From NCBI GenBank assembly GCA_030151925.1, contig JASLCY010000260.1, positions 1 to 6,049 on the forward strand: 6,049 nucleotides of DNA, written 5' to 3'. Origin of the DNA: Oligoflexus sp. Lineage in GTDB: Bacteria; Bdellovibrionota_B; Oligoflexia; Oligoflexales; Oligoflexaceae. Shown here one piece after another: positions 1-6,048 of the stretch. The notes under the pieces are model-generated. The model was not told the DNA's origin. It did not search any database and saw nothing but the letters and a program-made list of their open reading frames with translations. Positions within the stretch are counted from its first letter, which is position 1. The number at the start of each line of letters is the position of its first letter. The position numbers were made by a program, and so were the translations under genes.

Positions 1-14
1 TGGCGAAGGCTCAT
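1..14 (-). CDS. possible start of a downstream operon gene (truncated at window edge)
   Basis: An ATG at 14-12 on the minus strand overlaps the TAA stop of the preceding gene (16-14) in a TAATG arrangement. This is a common sign of translational coupling in bacterial operons. Only MSLR can be read before the edge. An AGGG lies about ten bases upstream, inside the end of the preceding gene, and could serve as a weak ribosome binding site. The product cannot be named, and the overlap could be chance. Confidence 0.35.
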
Positions 15-2419
15 TAGCGAATTACCCTACGAAGATAGTCTTCCAGCAAAGTGTCCGTCTCATCCGAGGATTCTTTGCGTTTTACATCGCGAATATCGTT
101 CAGGACATCCTCACGATAACGACGATTCACTTGATAGTTGCGGCGAAGGTCGACATCGCCGCCGGTGACCTGGTTGCCGTAATACTGATCGCTGCTCACG
201 CGGCGGCGACGGCCGCGCTGCTGATTCTGCTGCTGGGATTGCCGGGCCGCATTGTCCGCTTGTTGGAGGAGGCGGCCGGCGATATCGGAGCTCGATTCCG
301 CCTGAGGGTATTGGCCTGCATTACCGGCTGCGACCGTGGCCTCCATGGCTTCGGACGCGGCTTTGATGCGCTCGCCGGCCTCGGGCGAGAGGGAGCGGAG
401 CTGGGCCTCGAGCTCTTTCGAGGCCTTGATATTGGAGTTCTGGTCCATGCGGACGGAAGCCCAGCTCTTCTCCAATTCCTCTTTCGAACGTTCGTCGGCT
501 TTGTCGAGTTTCGTCGAGATCGTGCCCTGGCGCCTTTGCATTTCCCGCATGACGTTCCGGGCATCGGCCAGGCCTTGCTGCCTCGATTCCTCCTGCTTTT
601 TGCGAGCGGCGTCTTCCTTGGCCTCGAGCTCCTCGATCCATTGTTTATAACGATCGACGGTCCGCGAGAGGGTCTGGACCGCACCGCGGCTATCGCCCTT
701 GTCGTCGAGTGGTTTGATCGCGGCCAGATCCTTCTCGAGAGGTTTCTCGCGGATCGTTTTCCAGCTGGCCGGCTTCTCTTCGTCTTTGAGGCGATCCACG
801 CGTTTCTGCCAGCGCTCAGCGCGTTCGGCAACGAATTTCTCAAGCTTTTGGCTGACTTCACCGAGATCGAGTTTCCGGTCTTTTTTATCTTGCTCGAGCA
901 CACGCGACATCGTGCGGGCCGCGATGAAGAAGTCGCGGTCGCGCTCCCTGTCGTCGAGCGTTTCGTGTTCGAAGAGGAAACGGTTCAGGTCATCGCTGGC
1001 GCGCATGGCGAGCTGCATGTTGGGAGATTGTTCGAGCTGCTCGAACTTCTGGCTCAACTGACCAAGCTGCTGGCGATCGAGGCCGTCGTAGAAAGGTGAT
1101 TCGTCGGCCTGGGTCTGAACCTTTTCCGCCAGCTCGCGCAGTTCCTTGCCGTTGACGTTCTGCCCTGATTGAAGCGATGTATCGAGCTTGCTTTTGATTT
1201 GCTTCAAGGTCTCGAGCGACATCTTATAACGACCGTAGGCGCTGGCGACTTGGATAACGAGCGGCTTGCTGTGGCCGACCAGAGGAGTCGGAACCGCCCG
1301 GTCGATCGCCTCGGCGACGATTTCGAGTTCCTGCACATCCTGCTCGAGATAATTCTCGAGCGAGAGGTTATAGCGGGTATTCAGGGTCTTTTTATCTTTC
1401 GCCATGACTTCGCTGACAAGTTCGCGATTCTCTTTCTCACCGGATTTGATGCGCAACTGCACGGACTGGAGCGGGTTGTCGGCTTTGACGTCGATCACGA
1501 GCGGCAGGGGCTTGTCATCCGCCCAGGATTCGCCGGGCCTTGCGATCGACGAAAGGGAGACCTGCGGAACGGGGAGCTTCTTCACTTTGATCGTCGCGAC
1601 GGCCTTGTTGGTCGAGACCGTGCTGAGATAGAGCTCGGCGTCTTCGGTCTGCGCGAACCGCAGCGAGAAATCGCCCGCGGCATCATCCGAACGGGCGACG
1701 CCGCTGCGGAGGAGCTTGAAGGTTTGGAGGATCTTGCCGTCCTTGTCCTTGAGCTGCAGGAGCGGAGAAGCGTCGGGCGCCGCGCGGACGTCGACTTCGA
1801 TCAGGTTCTGCTCGAGAACGACGATTTCCGGATGGCCCGTGAGTTTGAGGTCGACCTGCTTCTTCTCGCTGGTCGGGTTGCCGTCGATGACCTTGAGCTT
1901 CGCGCCGTAGCTGAGGGTAAGGGCGGCGCGTTCCACTGCGTAGAACGCGTGTTTCCAGGCGTCGCCGGCGACCATATAGAAGAAGAGCAGAGCGATGGCG
2001 GGGATGAGGAGAGAACCGAGTTTCGCGCCGAGGATACGATGCCCCTCGGCTTTCTGAGCGGCGACGTCGGCTTCGATATTCTGCACCCACACGCCGTGGA
2101 GGTTTTGATCATTCGCGATCGTCAAGGCTGAAGGGTTGGTCGTGGGGTGGCGCATTTCGAGGGAGATGAGCCATTCGCTGGCGGAGTTCTCCTTGAGCCC
2201 GCGGGTCCAGCTGAGGAAGAGGAAGACGATCAGGCTCAGGACGAAGAGCGCGACCTGCTGGCCCCAGGCCTCGGGTCTGAGCCAGGCCCAGAGGAGGAAG
2301 AGGCTGGTCGCGAGGAGGAGGCTGCGAAAGACCGAGGCGATGTGCAAGCCTCGGTTCAAGTTGCGGCGCCACTGGTTGATGGCGAGGAGATAACGCGTGA
2401 AGTGAGACAACTCTTCCAT
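14..2419 (-). CDS. DUF4175-like membrane-anchored coiled-coil protein
   Basis: The product has 801 residues. Seen directly: hydrophobic segments at about residues 29-47, 53-71 and 133-152; a region of about 170-395 rich in short beta-type stretches (VDLKLTGHPEIVVL, PLVIDVKADNP), probably extracytoplasmic; then from about 397 a long charged helical or coiled-coil region to about 730. A Q/R-rich low-complexity patch follows (about 727-740), and then a conserved-looking tail with YREDVLNDIR and LLEDYLRRVIR. Length, topology and tail resemble the DUF4175 family, whose function is poorly defined. I recognised this by layout and not by a search. The start is ATG at 2419-2417. Only a weak purine-rich GAGAAG precedes it, so translation may depend on the hydrolase gene ending 21 bases upstream. 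The stop TAA overlaps a possible next gene. Membrane anchoring with a large envelope-facing part suggests a structural or scaffolding role, but no catalytic motif is visible. Confidence 0.8.
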   Translation of the reverse strand: MEELSHFTRYLLAINQWRRNLNRGLHIASVFRSLLLATSLFLLWAWLRPEAWGQQVALFVLSLIVFLFLSWTRGLKENSASEWLISLEMRHPTTNPSALTIANDQNLHGVWVQNIEADVAAQKAEGHRILGAKLGSLLIPAIALLFFYMVAGDAWKHAFYAVERAALTLSYGAKLKVIDGNPTSEKKQVDLKLTGHPEIVVLEQNLIEVDVRAAPDASPLLQLKDKDGKILQTFKLLRSGVARSDDAAGDFSLRFAQTEDAELYLSTVSTNKAVATIKVKKLPVPQVSLSSIARPGESWADDKPLPLVIDVKADNPLQSVQLRIKSGEKENRELVSEVMAKDKKTLNTRYNLSLENYLEQDVQELEIVAEAIDRAVPTPLVGHSKPLVIQVASAYGRYKMSLETLKQIKSKLDTSLQSGQNVNGKELRELAEKVQTQADESPFYDGLDRQQLGQLSQKFEQLEQSPNMQLAMRASDDLNRFLFEHETLDDRERDRDFFIAARTMSRVLEQDKKDRKLDLGEVSQKLEKFVAERAERWQKRVDRLKDEEKPASWKTIREKPLEKDLAAIKPLDDKGDSRGAVQTLSRTVDRYKQWIEELEAKEDAARKKQEESRQQGLADARNVMREMQRRQGTISTKLDKADERSKEELEKSWASVRMDQNSNIKASKELEAQLRSLSPEAGERIKAASEAMEATVAAGNAGQYPQAESSSDIAGRLLQQADNAARQSQQQNQQRGRRRRVSSDQYYGNQVTGGDVDLRRNYQVNRRYREDVLNDIRDVKRKESSDETDTLLEDYLRRVIR

Positions 2420-2440
2420 AAGCTTCTCGCTAGACTGAGG

Positions 2441-3421
2441 TCAAAGGAATGACGACGAACTCGGATAGGATGCGAGCATCCAAGGGATAATGATGTCGAG
2501 GACCCTTTGCGTCTCTTCGGGGGTGCCGCAGAGCGCGCTGGCGCCGATGCCCGGAATCTCCTTGTACGTGATCAGGTCGCGGAACGGGTGCCGCGCGACC
2601 AGCTTCTTGAGATGCTCGCGGCTGTAGACGACGTCATCGATCGGCGAGCCGATCAGGTTATGCGAAGCGACGTCGAGGAAGATGTCGGGCGCGGCGCGGA
2701 CCGTTTCCCGCAAATCATAGGCGAAACGGGCGTTGAGCTCGAGGCTCGAGGCCTTCTGGCTCGCTTCCTCGTTCATGGGCAAAAAATAGGGCAGCAGCGT
2801 CGAGGGCAGATTCATCCAGGGGAACATCTGCGCCATGGATTTCAGAAACAGGCGGCTGAAGAAGGGCAAGGCCGACTGCTCCTCGAAGGTCGGGGCGAGG
2901 AGGATGCTGCGCTGGCTATACTGAGGGAAATGCTTTTGGAAATGCAGGACGACGAGCGCGCCCATGCCTTGGGCGATGAGGAGCGGTTTCTTTCGCCCTG
3001 ACTTGTAGCGGATCCAGGCCACGACCTGCAGGAGGTCCTGGATGAGGTCCGAGAAGCCGAGGTTCTTGTTTTCGATCGGGCTCGAGCGGCCGTGGCCCCG
3101 CATGTCATAGCAGTAGGCCTGGAAGCCTTGAGCGGCCAGAGCCTTGGCAGCGGGTGCATAGAGATCAGAGTTTTCACCCAGATCATGAACCAAAATGACG
3201 GGTGGATATTCGCTGTGGAGGCCCGCCCAGCCCTGAACGTAGACGTTCGAACCCGTATGGTCGACCGGACATGTGAACGTGTGATGCTGTTCGGCGGCGT
3301 CTTCCTCGTCGTCGAAATGCGAAATCGGAGATGGGACGAAGGTTTCGGTAGGCGCAGAGACTTCGTCCGCCCGGTTTTGGGCCGTTTTGCTGGAAAATGG
3401 GTTCGATTCCGCCTCGCTCAA
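2441..3421 (-). CDS. alpha/beta-hydrolase-fold protein, probably catalytically degenerate
   Basis: The product has 326 residues and resembles the serine aminopeptidase/monoacylglycerol lipase-like group. The fold is recognisable from VILVHDLGENSDLY (about 75-88, oxyanion-hole strand and loop), CYDMRGHGRS (104-113) and the nucleophile-elbow region LLIAQGMGALV (147-157). The elbow should read GxSxG, but here it is AQGMG, with Gly152 (codon GGC) where serine is expected. The acid is probably Asp262 or Asp263 in GSPIDDVV. The histidine expected after the PG turn near 290 is replaced (PGIGASAL). Two of three triad residues therefore seem to be missing, which suggests a pseudoenzyme or a binding role. 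Residues 1-45 are acidic and probably disordered, with no signal peptide, so it is likely cytoplasmic. The start is TTG at 3421-3419, supported by AGGAGG eight bases upstream; no ATG occurs in frame before the fold. It is the first gene of the operon with the membrane protein. Confidence 0.87.
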   Translation of the reverse strand: MSEAESNPFSSKTAQNRADEVSAPTETFVPSPISHFDDEEDAAEQHHTFTCPVDHTGSNVYVQGWAGLHSEYPPVILVHDLGENSDLYAPAAKALAAQGFQAYCYDMRGHGRSSPIENKNLGFSDLIQDLLQVVAWIRYKSGRKKPLLIAQGMGALVVLHFQKHFPQYSQRSILLAPTFEEQSALPFFSRLFLKSMAQMFPWMNLPSTLLPYFLPMNEEASQKASSLELNARFAYDLRETVRAAPDIFLDVASHNLIGSPIDDVVYSREHLKKLVARHPFRDLITYKEIPGIGASALCGTPEETQRVLDIIIPWMLASYPSSSSFL

Positions 3422-3429
3422 GTCCTTGT

Positions 3430-3435
3430 CCTCCT
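3430..3435 (-). promoter_or_regulatory. ribosome binding site deciding the TTG start of the hydrolase gene
   Basis: The minus strand reads AGGAGG here, followed by eight bases and then TTG at 3421. This is a near-ideal Shine-Dalgarno sequence and spacing. It supports the unusual TTG start, since the frame has no ATG until well inside the fold. Confidence 0.75.
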
Positions 3436-3453
3436 AGGTCGCCATTTGGACTC

Positions 3454-3482
3454 TTGCATTGGAGAGCTTTCCGTATCATAAC
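3454..3482 (+). promoter_or_regulatory. weak candidate promoter for ssrA
   Basis: TTGCAT at 3454-3459 and CATAAC at 3477-3482 are spaced 17 bases apart and would give a precursor with about 45 extra 5' bases, to be trimmed by RNase P. Both boxes match the consensus poorly. The candidate -10 lies on the same bases as the opposite-strand -10 of the hydrolase operon, so the two transcripts may compete. The 3422-3535 gap holds nothing else clear apart from a small hairpin (TTTCC at 3509-3513 with GGAAA at 3517-3521). Confidence 0.25.
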
Positions 3483-3483
3483 A
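3475..3483 (-). promoter_or_regulatory. candidate extended -10 promoter for the hydrolase operon
   Basis: On the minus strand this reads TGTTATGAT, a TGn extended -10 followed by TATGAT (five of six to TATAAT). The -35 region is poor, as is usual for extended -10 promoters. A transcript from here would have a leader of about 45 bases before the TTG start. It is a consensus match only. Confidence 0.4.
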
Positions 3484-3535
3484 TAAGACTGGCTTTCTCC
3501 AGGGTTAATTTCCTTCGGAAAGTCGGGTCCTCAAT

Positions 3536-3892
3536 GGGGGTGTACTGGTTTCGACGGGTTTGGAAGTCGATTTTAAGGAGCACGTCCGGGGTGGTCACGT
3601 GACCCGGTTATAAACGCGTGATAACAGTTAATCGGCAACGATCAACTCGCTCTCGCTGCTTAATTAAAAGCAGCCGTCGATCACACTGTTGCTAGGGCCG
3701 TGTGTGAGGCGTAAAGCTTTCTAGCTTACCGAAGGAGTTCTCCACCTGGGGACTTCGAGGGACACTCAATCAGGTTGCGACTTCTGGTCGATGGCTCAAC
3801 GGGCCAGGAGTAAGAGGATTACGTGGGTACTAAGCGTGTAGTAGCCTTTGTCTGCCCAGGTTCGGACGCGGGTTCGATTCCCGCCACCTCCA
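3536..3892 (+). ncRNA. ssrA: transfer-messenger RNA (tmRNA), one-piece type
   Basis: tmRNA frees stalled ribosomes together with SmpB. Charged with alanine, it enters the A site, then its own short ORF is translated and tags the unfinished protein for proteolysis. The 5' end, GGGGGTG followed by TACTGGTTTCGACGGG, is the family signature. Bases 3536-3542 pair with CACCTCC at 3885-3891 to form the seven-pair acceptor stem, including the familiar third-position G-U. The T arm is GCGGG (3868-3872), loop TTCGATT, CCCGC (3880-3884). Pseudoknot 1 is visible: CCGGG (3586-3590) with CCCGG (3603-3607), and TCACG (3595-3599) with CGTGA (3617-3621), ending 12 bases before the tag. Helix 5 pairs 3655-3661 with 3668-3674 and places the tag stop at its loop. 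The discriminator is A3892. The next bases are CTT, so CCA is not encoded and must be added after transcription. No intron or permuted layout is seen. Confidence 0.97.
3634..3663 (+). other. tmRNA proteolysis tag ORF (GNDQLALAA)
   Basis: The frame after AGTTAATC reads GGC AAC GAT CAA CTC GCT CTC GCT GCT TAA, so the appended tag would be Ala (from the charged tmRNA) plus GNDQLALAA. The LAA end is the usual recognition end for ClpXP-type proteases, and the ND near the start fits SspB-like adaptor or protease contacts known from other tags. The resume codon is Gly (GGC) where many proteobacteria have Ala (GCA). The frame is fixed by the stop codon in helix 5, by the distance from pseudoknot 1 and by the similarity of the preceding bases to the E. 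coli resume site. Confidence 0.88.
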
Positions 3893-3901
3893 CTTACTTT
3901 T
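3868..3901 (+). other. probable attachment site (attL-type) at the ssrA 3' end
   Basis: The tmRNA T arm and acceptor end are a well-known target for tyrosine integrases. Here an integrase gene lies about 115 bases away with its 3' end towards ssrA, and base composition changes just past the RNA end. The exact crossover and core length cannot be fixed, because the other junction, which should repeat the ssrA 3' end, is outside the window. The boundaries given are those of the T arm to the end of a short direct repeat. Confidence 0.6.
3891..3901 (+). repeat. 11-bp direct repeat, copy 1 (CACTTACTTTT)
   Basis: CACTTACTTTT begins at the last acceptor-stem base of ssrA and recurs exactly at 3983-3993, 92 bases further on. 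It may be an integrase-binding site or a duplicated piece of the junction. It is T-rich, so chance is possible. Confidence 0.5.
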
Positions 3902-3933
3902 CTGATGAAATTCCAAAGTTAAAATCGAGCATT

Positions 3934-3959
3934 AAGCCATCCCCTCTCGGGGATGGTTT
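3934..3959 (+). terminator. hairpin terminator between convergent ssrA and integrase genes
   Basis: CCATCCCC (3937-3944), loop TCTC and GGGGATGG (3949-3956) form a perfect eight-pair stem, extended by AAG/TTT with one G-U pair. Only three T residues follow on the plus strand, and the minus strand has CTTAA, so the U tract is weak in both directions. By position it could stop ssrA readthrough and integrase transcripts. It lies inside the element, so the original ssrA terminator may have been displaced to the far end. Confidence 0.5.
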
Positions 3960-3967
3960 GGTGTGTC

Positions 3968-3987
3968 CGAACATTTCACGAACACTT
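3968..3987 (+). repeat. tandem 9-bp motif at 11-base period
   Basis: CGAACATTT (3968-3976) and CGAACACTT (3979-3987) differ at one base and are offset by 11 bases, about one helical turn. Repeats of this kind near the integrase end of an element can be arm-type binding sites for the integrase or excisionase. No function is shown by the sequence alone. Confidence 0.4.
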
Positions 3988-3993
3988 ACTTTT
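3983..3993 (+). repeat. 11-bp direct repeat, copy 2 (CACTTACTTTT)
   Basis: This is the second exact copy of the motif that starts at the ssrA end. It overlaps the second of the two CGAACA motifs and lies 15 bases from the integrase stop codon. Confidence 0.5.
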
Positions 3994-4008
3994 TGCCGTG
4001 GACCGCAC

Positions 4009-5121
4009 TTAGCTGTTTCCGATAGCTGCTAGGGGTATCACCTCTGCGTGAGAAGGTGCCTTGTTTCGACTACCAGGTCTCATCAGAACATCGGTTAGAC
4101 CTTGCAGGTGATCGGGAGCTAGGTGCATGTAACGCATCGTGGTCTTGATATCAGAGTGTCCGAGCACCTTTTGGATTTCTAGGACGCTTTTGTTAGACAT
4201 CGCGAGGTGCGAGGCAAAAGTGTGCCGGAGATCGTGGAAGGTGATCACGGATACGCCCTCCTCTCTTGCGAGAGGTTTCAGATATCGCGGAACGATATGC
4301 TGAAAGTCGAACTCGAAGATCCTTTGATTTGGTCTTTTGAGCATCGAAGATTTCAGAATGTCGAACACCGCGCTATTCATCGGCACACGCCGCATCCTTT
4401 TCCCTTTGGTGTAGTCATTGAGCTGGTTCGTCTTGTGGCAGTAGTTCCGCTTTACGATGATCTCTTTCCTTTCAAAATCCACGCAGTCCCTGAGAAGACC
4501 TTCGACCTCTCCTCGCCTGAGTCCTGTATGGACAGCAAAGGCGACGAGATCGTGAAGATCTGGATGGCGGCTTTTCGTAAAAGTGAGGAATCGATCTCTT
4601 TCATGAAATGTCCAGAAACGATGCTCACCATCTTGGCATTTGATGCGCTTCACCCCACGCACAGGGTTAGACTTGCAGTAATCCCAGCAAATACCGTCAT
4701 CGAAGATCTTATGACAAAGTCCGAGAACGTTATTGATCGTCTTGGGACCGATTTTACCTGAGCGATGAAGCTTCCCTTGAAGCTCGATGATATCGCGGCG
4801 GCATATATCCGGTAGTTTGGCAGCCCCTATATGAGGCAAAAGATAAGTTCTTAAAACTTGTCTATCTCGGATAATACTGCTTGCCGTCTTGTGAACTTCC
4901 GCGTGATCCCTCAGCCAAATCTCGCTCAATTGAGAGAATGTGAGGCAAGCAATACGATTCGTCTTACTTGCTGTCTCACTGTTCCCGCTGACATCCTTGA
5001 GGCGTACAGTGGCCTGATGCCTTTCCGCGTCAACCTTACGTTTGAATGTCTTAGCCCGCTGACGACCTTTTTCTCGCCAGCGAACCTCGTAGGTATTGCT
5101 ACCTGTCTTATGTATGCTCAA
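4009..5121 (-). CDS. tyrosine recombinase (phage/genomic-island integrase)
   Basis: The product has 370 residues and would catalyse site-specific integration and excision of the element through a phosphotyrosine intermediate. Three parts are visible: an N-terminal arm-binding domain (about 1-45, GSNTYEVRWREKGRQRAKTF), a helical core-binding domain (about 60-160) and a catalytic domain (about 165-340). All expected catalytic residues are present: Arg202 (HTGLRRGE), Lys239 (TKGKRMRRVP), His296 and Arg299 (HDLRH), His322 (LGHSDIKTT) and Tyr331 (MRYMH). The length is normal and the gene looks intact. The start is TTG at 5121-5119, supported by GGAG seven bases upstream and by a 14-base overlap with the preceding helix-turn-helix gene. 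The overlap suggests translational coupling, which is typical of excisionase-integrase pairs. Its 3' end faces ssrA, so ssrA is the likely target. The gene is AT-richer than the left half of the window. Confidence 0.96.
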   Translation of the reverse strand: MSIHKTGSNTYEVRWREKGRQRAKTFKRKVDAERHQATVRLKDVSGNSETASKTNRIACLTFSQLSEIWLRDHAEVHKTASSIIRDRQVLRTYLLPHIGAAKLPDICRRDIIELQGKLHRSGKIGPKTINNVLGLCHKIFDDGICWDYCKSNPVRGVKRIKCQDGEHRFWTFHERDRFLTFTKSRHPDLHDLVAFAVHTGLRRGEVEGLLRDCVDFERKEIIVKRNYCHKTNQLNDYTKGKRMRRVPMNSAVFDILKSSMLKRPNQRIFEFDFQHIVPRYLKPLAREEGVSVITFHDLRHTFASHLAMSNKSVLEIQKVLGHSDIKTTMRYMHLAPDHLQGLTDVLMRPGSRNKAPSHAEVIPLAAIGNS

Positions 5122-5332
5122 ACCGTTTCTCCATGGTTTTGAGCCACTCTAAGATGTCTTTCTTACGATACCGCACTAACCTTTTCCCAACCTTGATGGC
5201 AGGTAGATTTCGCTCATATCGCCATTTGCGAACAGTTCTAGGCGAAATATTGAGAAGCTTAGCCAGTTCGACAGTCGTAAGAAGCCCGTCTATTTCTTTG
5301 TCAAAGATCTCCCAGGTGCCCTCTATTGCCAT
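5108..5332 (-). CDS. MerR/excisionase-type helix-turn-helix protein, candidate excisionase
   Basis: This 74-residue protein has a single DNA-binding domain at about 18-64: LLTTVELAKLLNISPRTVRKWRYERNLPAIKVGKRLVRYRKKDILEWL. The helix pair followed by a KVGKRLVRY wing is the pattern of the HTH_17/excisionase family. Such proteins act as recombination directionality factors, bending attachment-site DNA so that the integrase excises, or as small regulators. The ATG at 5332-5330 has a strong GGAGGAGG-type site about eight bases upstream. It overlaps the upstream nuclease gene by 10 bases and the integrase gene by 14. The position just before the integrase favours the excisionase reading, but a plain transcriptional regulator is not excluded. 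Confidence 0.88.
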   Translation of the reverse strand: MAIEGTWEIFDKEIDGLLTTVELAKLLNISPRTVRKWRYERNLPAIKVGKRLVRYRKKDILEWLKTMEKRFEHT

Positions 5333-6048
5333 AGATCGCCCTCCTCCTCAAAGTCTTTGACATCCAGCATAGGTCCTCCGACGGATTCTTTATTTTCTGA
5401 CATGGCATAATCTGAATTCATCTGATCCTTTGTGACGGATTTAAAACTCTTAGTAGAAAGCATCATTTGAGTAGTTCCTTCAGGCACCCCAAAAGAACCA
5501 TCTATCAACCCGTAAGGAGACCAAGCGAAGACGGTAAGCATCTGCAAGCGTCCCAACAGGCGTTTCATCCCGCGACTATCAAGATCCCTAACCATCCCCA
5601 ACTTAAAGAATGTGTCGTGAATATACTTTGCATCAACTCGCTCGTTATCTACCGAATGGACGCAGATTCCTAGCTCCCGTAAGGCCTTGGCTTTCTGAGT
5701 ATCCTTTTTCATCTTCAATTCGCGATTATGAATGTGACCATCTATCTCAAAAGCGATCCCTCTCCACTTCACCCCTGAATTATTCCTTCCCCTTAGACGT
5801 GAACCGAACTGGGGAAAGAAAACATCTATGCAATAAGGCCCAATCCAATAAGAAGTCTTCGGCTTCAAACCCGTATAAATTCTGCATAGCTCAACAAACT
5901 TCTGCTCAAAAATCGTCTTGGTACTCGATAATTCAGTAGACAAGTGGCGTGAAAGATTTTCATAGCTATGGGTAATTTGCTCATACTGCAAACATCGCCC
6001 TGGACCTATAGCCCTCTGTAAGGCCGCCGATGATAAGCATCCACTCAC
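5323..6048 (-). CDS. DUF559-like PD-(D/E)XK nuclease-family protein (5' end uncertain, maybe truncated)
   Basis: There are 241 readable residues, and the frame is open to the window edge. Counting from the GTG at 6048, residues 46-150 match the DUF559/Vsr-like pattern: FEQKF (Glu48), YCIDVFFP (Asp75), IAFEIDGHIHN (Glu101, Asp103, His105, His107), Asp116, then LRELGICVHSVDNERV (about 123-138). These are the metal-binding acidic positions and the late helix of the restriction-endonuclease-like fold, so a DNA nicking or cleaving role is plausible but not proven. Residues 151-241 are not recognised and end in an acidic tail (DFEEEGDLW). The start could be GTG at 6048, TTG at 5991 (an AGGG lies six bases upstream), or a codon outside the window. 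The TAG stop overlaps the helix-turn-helix gene by 10 bases, so it is probably in the same transcript as the integrase. It is AT-rich, like the other genes of the element. Confidence 0.72.
   Translation of the reverse strand: MSGCLSSAALQRAIGPGRCLQYEQITHSYENLSRHLSTELSSTKTIFEQKFVELCRIYTGLKPKTSYWIGPYCIDVFFPQFGSRLRGRNNSGVKWRGIAFEIDGHIHNRELKMKKDTQKAKALRELGICVHSVDNERVDAKYIHDTFFKLGMVRDLDSRGMKRLLGRLQMLTVFAWSPYGLIDGSFGVPEGTTQMMLSTKSFKSVTKDQMNSDYAMSENKESVGGPMLDVKDFEEEGDLWQ

Noticed and set aside
131..1099. Long open frame on the plus strand opposite the membrane protein gene (also 1169-2131)
   Set aside because: The translation is a low-complexity Leu/Ala/Arg/Glu-rich product typical of the antisense of a GC-rich gene. 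It has no domain pattern, and the minus-strand protein has clear membrane segments and coiled coil.
2507..3001. Plus-strand open frame opposite the hydrolase gene
   Set aside because: It lies inside the clearly recognisable hydrolase-fold gene on the other strand, and its product is Arg/Glu-rich with no motif.
3868..3892. A separate tRNA gene at the T-arm-like sequence
   Set aside because: The T arm and acceptor half pair with the 5' end at 3536-3542, and there is no anticodon arm, so this is the tRNA-like part of tmRNA.
3536..3892. Group I intron or two-piece (permuted) tmRNA
   Set aside because: The 5' signature, pseudoknot, tag and 3' end occur in the usual order within 357 bases, without an insert.
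3893..4008. CRISPR array or insertion-sequence ends in the short repeats
   Set aside because: Only two copies of each short motif are present, with no regular spacers, no transposase and no terminal inverted repeats.
3823..4032. Small plus-strand open frame across the ssrA 3' end
   Set aside because: It starts inside the tmRNA and runs through the acceptor stem and the terminator hairpin, so it is a chance frame over structural RNA.
4207..4761. Plus-strand open frame opposite the integrase
   Set aside because: The minus-strand integrase has all its catalytic residues, and the opposite frame shows no family pattern.
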